Notes: generated from the sequence alone by a model not told the origin. A DNA stretch of 64,000 nucleotides from an uncultured Lentisphaeria bacterium (GCA_949298075.1 CASFVA010000051.1:41748-105747); one strand, 5' to 3'; positions 44,250 to 53,907 are shown, counted from the stretch's first letter. Program-made: numbers and translations.

Positions 44250-45992
44250 TCACTCCCGGAATGAACGAAGTGATTTTTCAATTTCGGCAGTCACCAGCTC
44301 AACCGCACCGGAGAGTTGGATGCGCACGACCTCCCGGCTGCCGCGCCGCTTGAATTCAGCCTCATCAGACGCCAGCGTCTTGGGGGAAATCACCAGACGC
44401 AGGGGGATCCCCAGCAGATCCGCGTCGCTGAACATGAAACCGGCCTTCTCACCGCGATCGTCATAAAGCACTTCCACTCCGGCTCCGCTGAGTTCACGGT
44501 AAAGTTTCTCAGCGGCGACTCCGACCGAACCGTCTCCCTTGGCAGGATCCAGAGCACAGATCTGCACCTGCCACGGTGCTATTGACATCGGCCAGACCGG
44601 CCCGTATTCATCATGCGAATGTTCAATCACCGCCGCCATGGCCCGGCCGACACCGATGCCATAACACCCCATGACCATCGGATGGCTTTTGCCGTCACGG
44701 TCCAGATAATTGCAGTTCATTGACGCAGAGTACTTGTCACCGAGCTGGAAAATGTTGCCTACCTCAATTCCACGCATCATTTCCAGCGGCTGCCCGGTAA
44801 CCGGACAGGGATCCCCCTCCCGCACAGTTGCAATTTCAGCTGTGATGTATTCAACGCCGACCAGATCCCGTTCGGCGTTGAAATTGCGGTAATGGAAGTC
44901 CGCCTCGTTGGCCCCGACCACCAGATTGGAGGACTCAACCACTGAACGATCCAGCACAATTTTTACTTTCGAACCATCCAAAGCCAGCGGACTGGCATAT
45001 CCTGGCACCGCTCCAACTGCCTCTATGGCGGAGTCATCGGCAAACTTGAGTTCCGGAACTTTCAGCAGGTTGCCGAGCTTGCACTCGTTGACCTCGAAGT
45101 CACCGCGAATCATAGCGAAAATCAACTCTCCCGTGACAGCGTTCTGGTAAAAAACCGCTTTCCCGGTGTTTTCGGGAGTAACGCCGAGAAATCCGGCCAC
45201 TTCTTCAATGGTTTTGCATCCGGGAGTGCTGACTTTTTCCAGCGGGAGCGCCGGCTTCTTTTCAAATTTCCACGCCGCAGTGGCAATCTCCCGGTTGGCC
45301 CGGTAACGCCGGTCGGGAGAAGCAAAAATCGTATCCTCGCCGCAATCGCAGATGGCCATGAACTCATGGGAAACCTTGCCGCCCATCATGCCGGAATTAG
45401 ACTCTATACTCAGAACGTTGTCCAGACCGATGCGCCGGAAAATCCGCTCATACGCCTCGTGAGCGCGCTGATAGTAATGCTCCAGATCCTGCTGATCGGC
45501 ATGGAAACTGTACGCATCCTTCATAGTAAACTCGCGGGTTCGGATCAATCCGGCCCGCGGACGCGCTTCATCACGGTATTTGGTCTGCAGCTGGTAAAGC
45601 ATGACCGGCAGCTGCTTATAACTGTTGACCTCGGTTCTGACCAACGCTGTCACGCATTCCTCATGAGTCATGGCCAGCAGCATGTCCTTGCCATTGCGGT
45701 CCTTGAAACGCAGCAACTCGGTCCCGACACTGTCAAAACGGCCGGACTCCCGCCACAAATCAGCGGGGAGCACCACCGGCATCATGATTTCCTGACCGTC
45801 AATCCGGTTCATTTCCTCCCGGATGATCGCCTCAATCTTGTCAACAATCCGTTTGCCGGCCGGCAACAAGGAATAAATACCGGCTGAAACCGGACGAATG
45901 TAACCGCCACGGACCAGGTATTGATGACTTATGGTTTTGGCGTCTTTGGGCACCTCTTTCAGGCGCCGTCCGACTAATTGGCTCATTTTCAT
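44250..45992 (-). CDS. proS: prolyl-tRNA synthetase (bacterial type)
   Basis: 580 residues. Class II motifs are present: motif 2 in KYRDEARPRAGLIRTREFTMKDAYSFH, motif 3 in GCYGIGVGRAMAAVIE, and the editing insertion domain occupies residues about 225-400 (NTGKAVFYQNAV, MIRGDFEVNECKL), as in bacterial ProRS. ATG 45992 is preferred for the AGGA 9 nt upstream; a TTG at 45998 and an ATG at 45986 are alternatives. It lies 2 nt after the lysC stop. Confidence 0.97.
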   Translation of the reverse strand: MKMSQLVGRRLKEVPKDAKTISHQYLVRGGYIRPVSAGIYSLLPAGKRIVDKIEAIIREEMNRIDGQEIMMPVVLPADLWRESGRFDSVGTELLRFKDRNGKDMLLAMTHEECVTALVRTEVNSYKQLPVMLYQLQTKYRDEARPRAGLIRTREFTMKDAYSFHADQQDLEHYYQRAHEAYERIFRRIGLDNVLSIESNSGMMGGKVSHEFMAICDCGEDTIFASPDRRYRANREIATAAWKFEKKPALPLEKVSTPGCKTIEEVAGFLGVTPENTGKAVFYQNAVTGELIFAMIRGDFEVNECKLGNLLKVPELKFADDSAIEAVGAVPGYASPLALDGSKVKIVLDRSVVESSNLVVGANEADFHYRNFNAERDLVGVEYITAEIATVREGDPCPVTGQPLEMMRGIEVGNIFQLGDKYSASMNCNYLDRDGKSHPMVMGCYGIGVGRAMAAVIEHSHDEYGPVWPMSIAPWQVQICALDPAKGDGSVGVAAEKLYRELSGAGVEVLYDDRGEKAGFMFSDADLLGIPLRLVISPKTLASDEAEFKRRGSREVVRIQLSGAVELVTAEIEKSLRSFRE

Positions 45993-45994
45993 AT

Positions 45995-47407
45995 TCAATT
46001 ATCCTTTTTTTCAACCAGTTCCCGATGCAGGGCAATTTGTGCCGTTTGGAAGTCATCGCGTTCTATGATAAACTGCATGTTGACCTGACGCATGCACTGA
46101 TCGAGCGCCAAAATGTTAATGCCGGCGCCGGCCAGAGCCTGCGCTGCCCTGGACAGGAATCCCGGTAGCTTCATGTTGCTGCCGATAACAGCGATGATCG
46201 CCACTTTGCGGATTGAAATTCCGGCATGGGGAAAGTTCAGCTTGATTTCAGCCAGGCATTCTTCCAGCGCCGGAGAACGCTCCGACACATAGTGGGTAAT
46301 TGTGTTGGCATTGGTATTTTTGGCAATATAACTGATCTTGAACCTTGCCAGGCTGGACATGATTTTGTAGTCATATCCGCTCTGCCCCACCATTTCCGGA
46401 TCAAACACCTCAATGGCAATGATGTCCCGACGCCCGCAGATCATATCCACCCTCGGCTCCGGCGACACGTAATCCCGGCTGATGAGGGTCCCCGGATTAC
46501 CGGGATCAAAGGCATTGTCCACCCGAATCGGGATATTGTGCAGTTCCATGGCCTTGGACGCCTTGGGATGAATCGCCTCCATCGCCATGTCGGCCAGCTG
46601 GTCGGCAATGTCGAAATTGGTGTGCCCGATAGTCCGGACCTTGTCGACGCCGATCAGCTTGGGATCCCCGGTGGAAAGATGGAACTCCTTGTGAATGATT
46701 CCTTCCCGCGCCTTGGTGACAACGGCGATTTTGCTGAACGTGATTTCACTGTAACCACGATCAAATTTGGCCATCACTCCCTCGGCACACTTCGCGTATC
46801 CGGTGACGATCGGCATGCAGGACGCAAAATCCAATCCGGCCAGATGCTGGGCAATGGTTTCCTCCATCGTGCCGGTCTCCTGATCCTTCCAGCCGGAAAG
46901 ATCCACAAATACAGCATTCACACCATGCCTTCTCAAAATCTGAACCGAATTAAACGCACTGTGCGCCTCACCAACGGAACTGAGCAGCTCCCGGGCCGGA
47001 GGCAGATAATCCTCCGGATGGAAGTGACCGAAACTGCGTAATTGCATAAGGTTGAGCAGACAGCTTTTCACCCCTTCCATCCGTTCGTTGACAAAGCAGT
47101 CTGCGGCGGCAACGTCCAGCCCGAGCCCGGCGAAACTCCGATTGAGTTCAAGCAACCGGGAGCGGGTGGCTTCAAGCTTGTTCTGCCATCCGCGGTTGTC
47201 CCCGGCAGCAAAGCTGCCGTAAATCCCGGGTTCGGCAGTTTTCTTGTTTTCAAGCAGCAGGTCAGTCACGCCGCCGTAAGCGGAAACCACAAAAATCCGG
47301 TTGTAGAGTTCCGCTCCGCTCCGCTGACCGATCAGAATATTTTCCATCAGTTCGCCGAACCGCGTCATGCTGGTTCCGCCGATTTTTTCCACCGTGTGAT
47401 TGCCCAT
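45995..47407 (-). CDS. lysC: aspartate kinase, Ask_Ect-like class
   Basis: 470 residues. It begins NHTVEKIGGTSMTRFGELMENI, and the catalytic domain has FVVSAYGGVTDLLLENKKT and the ACT-containing C-terminus KVAIIAVIGSNMKLPGFLSRAA. The HTVEKIGGTSM start and the GAELYNRIFVVSAY block resemble the specialised aspartokinase of ectoine clusters rather than LysC/ThrA/AK2. It phosphorylates aspartate. Located 29 nt after hom in one operon, so it feeds homoserine synthesis; no ect genes are in the window. Confidence 0.92.
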   Translation of the reverse strand: MGNHTVEKIGGTSMTRFGELMENILIGQRSGAELYNRIFVVSAYGGVTDLLLENKKTAEPGIYGSFAAGDNRGWQNKLEATRSRLLELNRSFAGLGLDVAAADCFVNERMEGVKSCLLNLMQLRSFGHFHPEDYLPPARELLSSVGEAHSAFNSVQILRRHGVNAVFVDLSGWKDQETGTMEETIAQHLAGLDFASCMPIVTGYAKCAEGVMAKFDRGYSEITFSKIAVVTKAREGIIHKEFHLSTGDPKLIGVDKVRTIGHTNFDIADQLADMAMEAIHPKASKAMELHNIPIRVDNAFDPGNPGTLISRDYVSPEPRVDMICGRRDIIAIEVFDPEMVGQSGYDYKIMSSLARFKISYIAKNTNANTITHYVSERSPALEECLAEIKLNFPHAGISIRKVAIIAVIGSNMKLPGFLSRAAQALAGAGINILALDQCMRQVNMQFIIERDDFQTAQIALHRELVEKKDN

Positions 47408-47436
47408 GGCGTTGAGTTTCCTGAAAAATATTGGTG

Positions 47437-48729
47437 TCAGATATCTTCAATTCGCAGCAATTTGGCCGGAGCCCGGTTGTTGTCAAGCGCGGTAATTGCC
47501 TCCAACGCCCTGCGGACTTCGCGTTCAATCGCCGGATGAGTGAGTATCACCAGCGGAACCGAGCCGTCAGAAGCCTTGCCCTCATGCTGGATCATGCTGG
47601 AAATGCTGATCCGGTGATCGGCCAGAATCCGGGAGATGCCGGCAATTACGCCGGGACGGTCTTCAACCTGGAGTCGCAAATAATAGCGCGAAACAATATC
47701 TCCGATGTCACAGACCCGGGCGAACTGTTCTCCGGGACGGAATGACGGAATCCGACGCACCGCGCCACTGGCCAGGTTGAGGCAGGCATCTATCAGGTCG
47801 GCCACCACCGCACTGGCCGTCGCCCGGCGTCCGGCACCGCGCCCGTAAAACAAAGTCTGACCGACAAAGTCTCCATCCACCATAACGCCGTTGAAGACTT
47901 CAGAAATATCCGCCAGCAACGCCGTTTTGGGAATCAGAGTCGGATGCACCCGCATCTGAACGCATCCATTTTCATTTTTAATGATACCCAGCAGTTTGAT
48001 CCGATAGCCCAGTTCGTCAGCGTAATGCAGGTCTGCCAACGCCAGATCACGGATACCCTCAACCTGAAGATGCTCCATGCCGAACCATTTCCCGTAAGCC
48101 AGGGAAGCCAGAATGGAGGTTTTATGCGCCGTGTCAAAACCGTCAATATCAAGCGACGGATTGGCCTCAGCGTATCCGAGCTTCTGGGCATCAGCCAGTA
48201 TCGGGGCAAAGTCAGCCCCTTCCCGCTCCATCCTGGTCAGGATGTAGTTGCAGGTTCCGTTCATGATTCCGTAAATCCGGTTGATCCGATTCGCCGCCAG
48301 CCCCTCCCGCAGAGCCTTGATCACCGGAATTCCCCCTGCCACACTGGCTTCGTAGAACAAATCGACATTGTTCGCCTGCGCCGCGGCAAACAGCTCCGGC
48401 CCATGCAGCGCCAGCAAAGCTTTGTTGGCTGTAACCACCGTTTTCCCGGAGTTGAGCGCGGCCAGAATAAATTTTTTGGCCACAGTAGTGCCGCCGATCA
48501 ATTCCACCACGATATCCGATTCAGCAATAGCGCGGTCAGCATCCGTGGTGAGCACGCCATCCGGAACCATTACTCCGCGATCGGTATCAATATCAAGATC
48601 CGCAATGCGATGCAGCACCGGACGAATGCCGGTTCGCCGGGCAATGACATCACCATTGGACAGCAGATTTTCCACCACCCCGGCACCGACGGTGCCGAAG
48701 CCGATAACGCCGATTTTAAACTCTTTCAC
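47437..48729 (-). CDS. hom: homoserine dehydrogenase
   Basis: 430 residues. NAD(P)-binding GFGTVGAGVV, catalytic-domain motifs TANKALLALHG, ASVAGGIPVIKALREGL, MNGTCNYILTRM and YAEANPSLDIDGFD are complete. The C-terminal ACT domain (LRLQVEDRPGVIAGISRIL) suggests threonine feedback. First gene of the hom-lysC-proS-hypothetical-nifU-prfB operon. Confidence 0.97.
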   Translation of the reverse strand: MKEFKIGVIGFGTVGAGVVENLLSNGDVIARRTGIRPVLHRIADLDIDTDRGVMVPDGVLTTDADRAIAESDIVVELIGGTTVAKKFILAALNSGKTVVTANKALLALHGPELFAAAQANNVDLFYEASVAGGIPVIKALREGLAANRINRIYGIMNGTCNYILTRMEREGADFAPILADAQKLGYAEANPSLDIDGFDTAHKTSILASLAYGKWFGMEHLQVEGIRDLALADLHYADELGYRIKLLGIIKNENGCVQMRVHPTLIPKTALLADISEVFNGVMVDGDFVGQTLFYGRGAGRRATASAVVADLIDACLNLASGAVRRIPSFRPGEQFARVCDIGDIVSRYYLRLQVEDRPGVIAGISRILADHRISISSMIQHEGKASDGSVPLVILTHPAIEREVRRALEAITALDNNRAPAKLLRIEDI

Positions 48730-48786
48730 GTTTTTTCCCAGACATATCTTGATTTATTGACTGCAAAAAGCACTGATTCAAGCTAT

Positions 48787-48814
48787 AATATAGCATATTT
48801 TCGGGAATTGTAAA
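48787..48814 (-). promoter_or_regulatory. promoter of the hom operon
   Basis: On the minus strand TTTACA (48814-48809), 16-nt spacer, TATATT (48792-48787), preceded by ATGC. The -10 is inside GCTATA-t-TATAGC, an inverted repeat like the one at the pseudopilin promoter. Confidence 0.6.
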
Positions 48815-48890
48815 ACCCTTCGGGCGGTTGATTGCAATAAATTGTCCGCCCCGCTGACATCTTCGGCGCCAGCATTAATGGCAGACGATA

Positions 48891-49490
48891 TCAGCGTCCG
48901 GCAGCCTCTTCAACTACCAATGCCCCCTGGCGCAAAATCACCGGCGTCTCACCAGTTGCATCCACCACCGTGGATGCACGGGCTCCGGGCGGCAGCCTGC
49001 CTGCTTCAACCGCGACATCCGGACTTCCGGCTAAATCCGACGCCGCTGCGGTTGCAGAACCGGCATCAGGGTGCCCAGAGAGATTGGCGCTGGTCTGACA
49101 GAGCGGCTCGGGAATCCGGGCCATAATTGCCGCCAGCAAAGGATGGTCCGGAATTCTGAAACCAACCGTTCCGCCTTCCCGCAACGGGGCAATTATGGTG
49201 ATCGCCCCCGGACAGTAACGCCGGGCCAGTCGTTCAACCCAACCGTCAACCCTGACATTCCACTGTGGCAAGCGCCGCCAGTCGTCAACAAACCATCCCA
49301 GCTGTTTGGTGCCGGACCGCCGTTTCATCTCGAACACCCGTTCCCTGGCCGCGGCATCGGCCGCGCGGCAGATTAGCCCGTACACGGTCTCGGTCGGTAC
49401 CAGGGCGACGGCTCCGGGCTGCTGCAACACGGCCGCCACCCGGTCGGCGGCGGCCGGAATTCCGCATGCGTTCAGATCAATCAGTTCCAT
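48891..49490 (-). CDS. tsaC: threonylcarbamoyl-AMP synthase (Sua5/YrdC family)
   Basis: 199 residues, single YrdC domain without the Sua5 C-terminal part. ALVPTETVYGLICRA, the lysine-arginine-arginine in FEMKRRSG, and LCQTSANLSG are diagnostic. It makes threonylcarbamoyl-AMP for the t6A37 tRNA modification. GGAGG lies upstream of the ATG. Confidence 0.93.
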   Translation of the reverse strand: MELIDLNACGIPAAADRVAAVLQQPGAVALVPTETVYGLICRAADAAARERVFEMKRRSGTKQLGWFVDDWRRLPQWNVRVDGWVERLARRYCPGAITIIAPLREGGTVGFRIPDHPLLAAIMARIPEPLCQTSANLSGHPDAGSATAAASDLAGSPDVAVEAGRLPPGARASTVVDATGETPVILRQGALVVEEAAGR

Positions 49491-49518
49491 AAGATTACGA
49501 GCCTCCTGTCGAACATAA

Positions 49519-49563
49519 AATATATCGCGGCGCCTTGCGATTTCAACTGTCGCGCGTTATATT
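49519..49563. promoter_or_regulatory. overlapping divergent promoters of tsaC and dnaQ-like gene
   Basis: Minus strand: TTGAAA (49546-49541), 16-nt spacer, TATATT (49524-49519). Plus strand: TTGCGA (49535-49540), 17-nt spacer, TATATT (49558-49563). The two -35 boxes abut, so polymerase can occupy only one at a time. Confidence 0.65.
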
Positions 49564-49598
49564 AACTGCAAAGCGCAATAATTTACTGAAATGGATGT

Positions 49599-50405
49599 AT
49601 GTCAATGACTCCTCAACTCAAACTCAGCCGTCCGCTTGCTTTATTTGATATTGAAAGTACCGGAGTGGTCCCACTGCGCGACCGTATCGTGGAGATTGCC
49701 GTTCTGAAACTGTTTCCGGACGGAACCAGTCAGACTACCGTCCGCCGGCTGTACCCGGAAATGCCGATTCCCCCCGGAGCGACCGCCATTCACGGCATAA
49801 CCGATGCCGATGTTGCTGACTGTCCGACCTTCAGCGTGATTGCGCCTAAACTGTATGCCTATCTGGAAGACTGCGATCTGGGAGGTTACAACATAACCGG
49901 ATTCGATATTCCGATCCTGGAAGCTGAATTCAAGCGCGCCGGCCTCACTTTCCAAACCGACAACCGGAAAGTGGTCGATGTTTACAATATTTTCTGCAAA
50001 CTCTATCCCCGTACCCTCACCGCCGCCTATAAATTCTTCTGCGGCAAAGACCTGGACAGCGCTCACAGCGCCGCAGCCGACATTTCCGCCACGCTTGAGG
50101 TCCTGCTCGGTCAGCTCAACCGTCACACCGAACTGCCAACCGATGTGGCGGCGCTCGCTGATTTCAGTACCATTTCCGATCCCGATGCGCTCGACCGTAC
50201 CCGGCGCTTCAAATGGAACGGCGATGAGGTCGTGGTCAATTTCGGAAAAAACTCCGGACGCACTCTGCGTGATCTCGCTGAAAATGACCCTGGCTTTCTG
50301 CGCTGGATCACCCGCAATGATTTCCCGGACGATGTCAAGGAAATCGCCGCCAATGCGCTGACCGGTAAATTTCCGGTCAGAGAAAAACCAGCAACCGATC
50401 AGTGA
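49599..50405 (+). CDS. DnaQ-like DEDDh 3'-5' exonuclease
   Basis: 268 residues. The exonuclease domain has ALFDIESTGVVPLRDRIVEIA (DxE), NITGFDIPIL and SAHSAAADISATLE (HxxxxD). A C-terminal module FGKNSGRTLRDLAENDPGFLRWIT resembles the DUF3820-type tail found on some DnaQ-like exonucleases. It may serve in proofreading or repair. ATG at 49599 or 49605 are both possible. It is followed after 15 nt by a SirB1-like gene. Confidence 0.9.
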   Translation: MSMTPQLKLSRPLALFDIESTGVVPLRDRIVEIAVLKLFPDGTSQTTVRRLYPEMPIPPGATAIHGITDADVADCPTFSVIAPKLYAYLEDCDLGGYNITGFDIPILEAEFKRAGLTFQTDNRKVVDVYNIFCKLYPRTLTAAYKFFCGKDLDSAHSAAADISATLEVLLGQLNRHTELPTDVAALADFSTISDPDALDRTRRFKWNGDEVVVNFGKNSGRTLRDLAENDPGFLRWITRNDFPDDVKEIAANALTGKFPVREKPATDQ

Positions 50406-50420
50406 CCGTTTTCATTTCAG

Positions 50421-51260
50421 ATGCCGCCATCACCGGAAATAACCAGACTGATTTCGCTGCTGGACGACGAGGACGAAGCGATCGCGGTCAGCGCCATGGC
50501 GGAACTTCTGTACCGCGACCGTGAACTCGGCAGTCTTCCGGGAGAACTGCAGGAAAGCGACAATCCGTTGGTACGCCGGCGCATTCACCAGCTGGAAGCC
50601 GCGCTAACCCTGCGCCGTCGCCGCCGCGATTTTCTGACCAAACTGTCTGCTTCGCGGCTGGATTTCATTGACCTCCTGATCGACATTCACCTGCAATGGT
50701 TCGACAATGACTCGCGCCTGGATCTGCAACGTCAATACGCCGGATTTCAAGCGGATTTCGGCAAGTCGGTCATCGGCAGTTTGAACGATCTTGCTTATGT
50801 CATGCAGAAGTTCGGATTTTCCGCTGAAACGGAAACCACGTTGAAACCGGAAAATTACTGTATCGGTTCCATTCTTTCCGACAAGATCGGTTCCGGAGCG
50901 GTTTTATGCGGCATTTGCCTTGCCGCGCTGGGTTCGCCCCGGAACCTGCGCATAGTACGCGCCTGGGGTAATTTCGCTATCAGCGACGGAGAACAGCTGA
51001 TGATACCCGTCGACCACTGGCAGGTACGGGGGCTTCCGCCGTTGCGTGAAGTTGAGTTTTTTGAAGAACGCGCCCTCTTGAAATATGCCTCGGTCACCTT
51101 GTTTTCCTGCGCTGTAAACAGTGACAGCTTCCGCTATGTGCTGACCATTTTGCAGGCGCTGACCGGGCGGGATGATGATTCACCGCTCGGCTGTATGCCT
51201 TATCCTTATCATCCGGAAGAAGCGACCGCGGGAGGAGAGCCGCCCGGCAACAGGCTCTGA
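50421..51260 (+). CDS. SirB1/transglutaminase-like hypothetical protein
   Basis: 279 residues. LAYVMQKFGFSAETE followed by NYCIGSILSDKIGSGAVLCGICLAALG matches the spacing of the SirB1 N-terminal transglutaminase-like domain (N-x-Y-L-x-VL-x-x-K-x-G-x-P-x-x-L). An N-terminal HEAT-like stretch (LLDDEDEAIAVSAMAELLY) is also typical. No complete Cys-His-Asp triad could be assigned. Function unknown; the match is by pattern only. Confidence 0.55.
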   Translation: MPPSPEITRLISLLDDEDEAIAVSAMAELLYRDRELGSLPGELQESDNPLVRRRIHQLEAALTLRRRRRDFLTKLSASRLDFIDLLIDIHLQWFDNDSRLDLQRQYAGFQADFGKSVIGSLNDLAYVMQKFGFSAETETTLKPENYCIGSILSDKIGSGAVLCGICLAALGSPRNLRIVRAWGNFAISDGEQLMIPVDHWQVRGLPPLREVEFFEERALLKYASVTLFSCAVNSDSFRYVLTILQALTGRDDDSPLGCMPYPYHPEEATAGGEPPGNRL

Positions 51261-51311
51261 CCGCGATGCCCCCATGTCAATCACAATTTAAAACCAGCAA
51301 AAGGAGCAGTC

Positions 51312-51908
51312 ATGTCCGAACCACGTTACGCCGAGGTCAAGCGAACCACCCGTGAAACAGACATTACCGTCGCCATCAGTCTGGATGGTTCCGGCAGGAG
51401 TTCCATTCAAACCAAAATCCCCTTCCTTGACCACATGCTGGAGCTGTTTGCCAGGCATGGTCTCTTCGATCTCAATGTCCGGCTGGATGGCGATATTGAA
51501 GTCGATTATCATCATTCTTTCGAGGATCTCGGTCTGGTACTGGGAGAAGCACTGCTGCGTGCTGCCGGAGACAAATCCGGAATCCGCCGTTACGGCAGCA
51601 TGCTGCTGCCGATGGACGAGACGCTGGTGATGATCGCGCTTGATTTTTCCGGACGCCCGGGGCTGTACTGGGATGTCGAACCGCCGGCGCCGGCGGTCAA
51701 GGATATCGACGTCCGGCTGTTTCATGAGTTTTTCCAGGCATTGTGTGTAAAAAGTGGTCTGAATATGCACGTGAGACAAATCGCCTCAGAGGAGGTTCAC
51801 CACCTGTTCGAAGCGATTTTCAAAGGCTTTGCCAAGGCGCTGGATCAAGCCCTCAGCATCGACCCGCGAATTACGGGAGTACTTTCCACAAAGGGTACGC
51901 TTGAGTAG
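51312..51908 (+). CDS. hisB: imidazoleglycerol-phosphate dehydratase
   Basis: 198 residues, single-function HisB. RTTRETDITVAISLDGSG, IPFLDHMLELFARHGLFDL (metal-binding His), DYHHSFEDLGLVLGEAL and SEEVHHLFEAIFKGFAKAL are complete. It catalyses the sixth step of histidine synthesis. AAAGGAG is upstream. Other his genes are absent here. Confidence 0.97.
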   Translation: MSEPRYAEVKRTTRETDITVAISLDGSGRSSIQTKIPFLDHMLELFARHGLFDLNVRLDGDIEVDYHHSFEDLGLVLGEALLRAAGDKSGIRRYGSMLLPMDETLVMIALDFSGRPGLYWDVEPPAPAVKDIDVRLFHEFFQALCVKSGLNMHVRQIASEEVHHLFEAIFKGFAKALDQALSIDPRITGVLSTKGTLE

Positions 51909-51922
51909 GCGGTATTCCGCCT
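51908..51922 (+). repeat. short hairpin after hisB
   Basis: AGGCGG-tatt-CCGCCT directly after the stop codon, no T-run. Possibly a transcript-end stabiliser. Confidence 0.4.
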
Positions 51923-52062
51923 TGCCAAACGGCACGAACAGGCCCACCGGACGTCGGACGGACTTCACCGCGCCGGAACAACAATGTTAGAGCAGCCATA
52001 TCCGCTCCTCCACTCCGGGCTGATCCGGCACGGAAAAGTCGCCTCCGGCTCCATGTTTTCAG

Positions 52063-53907
52063 CTACGGGGCGGTCGCATTTACGCCGACCATAGGTAATT
52101 CCGCCATACGGAGCATGGTGCATCCGTAGGGAATCAATTCCATGACCACCGGATTTCCCGCTGGAGCGTTTGATTCCGGCAGCGGATTGCAGATCGCCCG
52201 GAATCCGGGCTTAATTTTCCATTCGACCGGCACCAGCCGGCCGCTGAGCGTTACCGGCGGCTTATCCGGCGCAAACGGAATTTCCGGAACCGGGTGTTCA
52301 TGGCTTTCGAATTCCAGATCGGCCAGTCCGAACCGCCATTCGCCGGCCGGAGCAATCTCATAATCGCAATAAGGATAACGACGTTCCACCCCCTCTGAGA
52401 CATACTCACGAGGTTCCGTCACGCCTGTCACCGGCAGAGCAAACAACAACGGTCCGCGCCATATGCTGTATAAACCATTGCGGGAAAGCGATGGCCGGGG
52501 CGAAAATTCCAAATCAACCTGAATTTCTTCACACTCCCGCCACACCTTGAAAATACGATAAATCCCTCCGCACTCCACTTCCCGTCCGTCAACCCTGGCC
52601 GAATCCGCAAATCCCGGAATCGCAATTCCGAATTCAAATTCAACCGGCCGGCCAGAAGTGATGACGTAATTTATCCGAGAGCGGAATGGGTAATCGGTGC
52701 GGCACTCGATCCGAACTTCAACCCCGTTTATCTCCAGATCAGCCGCCACAGGCAAATGCACTGCCGCAACTACGCCGGAATCACTTCGCAGCAGGGACGA
52801 CAACGCCAGTTTCGGCCAGCCCTGTCCAAAATTGGCGGTGCAGCAGCCAAAGTGAGGCTCCAAACCAAAGATGTGAGCCTGCCCGTTGTTGGTAGTCCAA
52901 TTAAGTGCGCTCTCGGTCACCGCGCCGATCTGGTTGCTCTGCTGAACGTATTGATGCGCCCACATATCCGCGGTGGTGGCCGCCGGCAATCCGTTAAAAG
53001 CCAGGCGCTCCAGCCGGTCCAGCCAGCGCATGTCGCCACCGGCGGCGAAATTCAACTCAAAGGAATACATTGCCTCAACAACCGAACAAAGCTCGCTGCC
53101 CTGTATCGGACTGCAGCCGGCCAAACATTCGTCCCCGGTAAAATGACCATAGCTGGTACCGTGAAAATGACGCAGAAACTGAAACAGTTCTTCAGAAGCG
53201 CATATTTCACTATTCCCGGTGAATTGTCCATACAAGATCGCCGCTTTAAGCGCCATGGCATAATTAACGACATGATTGTCCCGGTCCCATTTTTTCGACG
53301 GCTGCGTCAGACGCTCCCGGTTTTCAGCAATCAGCCTTGAATAATCCACGCCTTGCCGGTGGAGTTTGCGGGCCAGCTCATCCAGCCATGGCTCCGGATC
53401 AATTTGCTTCAGAGCGGTCAGAGTGACCAGTCCTTCAAACCAGCGAAAACGCCCCCAGTTGAACAGCGGATACTGGTCAAGATGCTGGTTAAGCTGCCGG
53501 AATGCCCCACGCACCGCGGTCAGCGCCCGCCGGTCTCCGGTACAGTCATAATAGGAAATCAACACCTTGCCGATGAGCAGTACCGCCCAAGTGTCGTATT
53601 TCGGACGCTCTGATCTATTGCAGGGGCAAATCCATCCGTCTGGCTCCTGACGGTCAATGATGGCGTCAATGTAACGGGTCGCCCGGTGTTTCAGGCCCTC
53701 ATCGTCAAGCATCCAGGCCAACGGAATAAAGCCATCCAACCAATAAGGCACCCGTTCCCACCCTTCGCGGTCACCGCCAATCCAGCGGCTGTCCCGAACA
53801 TCCGGCCAGACCCGATCAAGGTTGCCGGCCAGGCCAGACGCCTGAATCTGCAGTTGTCGCAGGAGCCAGCCGGAAGGCCGGATGACAGCAGGACTTAAAA
53901 AACGCAT
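52063..53907 (-). CDS. GH127-like beta-L-arabinofuranosidase-family glycosidase
   Basis: 614 residues. An (alpha/alpha)6 barrel N-terminal part is followed by beta domains. The zinc/cysteine site of GH127 can be traced: Glu272 and Cys274 in GSELCSVVEAMY and the Cys355-Cys356 pair in HFGCCTANFGQGW. Start at 53907 has AAAGGAG upstream. No signal peptide is visible. Last gene of the carbohydrate cluster. Specificity (L-arabinofuranose or another sugar in related families such as GH146) is not readable. Confidence 0.8.
   Translation of the reverse strand: MRFLSPAVIRPSGWLLRQLQIQASGLAGNLDRVWPDVRDSRWIGGDREGWERVPYWLDGFIPLAWMLDDEGLKHRATRYIDAIIDRQEPDGWICPCNRSERPKYDTWAVLLIGKVLISYYDCTGDRRALTAVRGAFRQLNQHLDQYPLFNWGRFRWFEGLVTLTALKQIDPEPWLDELARKLHRQGVDYSRLIAENRERLTQPSKKWDRDNHVVNYAMALKAAILYGQFTGNSEICASEELFQFLRHFHGTSYGHFTGDECLAGCSPIQGSELCSVVEAMYSFELNFAAGGDMRWLDRLERLAFNGLPAATTADMWAHQYVQQSNQIGAVTESALNWTTNNGQAHIFGLEPHFGCCTANFGQGWPKLALSSLLRSDSGVVAAVHLPVAADLEINGVEVRIECRTDYPFRSRINYVITSGRPVEFEFGIAIPGFADSARVDGREVECGGIYRIFKVWRECEEIQVDLEFSPRPSLSRNGLYSIWRGPLLFALPVTGVTEPREYVSEGVERRYPYCDYEIAPAGEWRFGLADLEFESHEHPVPEIPFAPDKPPVTLSGRLVPVEWKIKPGFRAICNPLPESNAPAGNPVVMELIPYGCTMLRMAELPMVGVNATAP

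Noticed and set aside
47944..48813. 289-codon plus-strand open frame
   Set aside because: Antisense to hom; no supporting signals.
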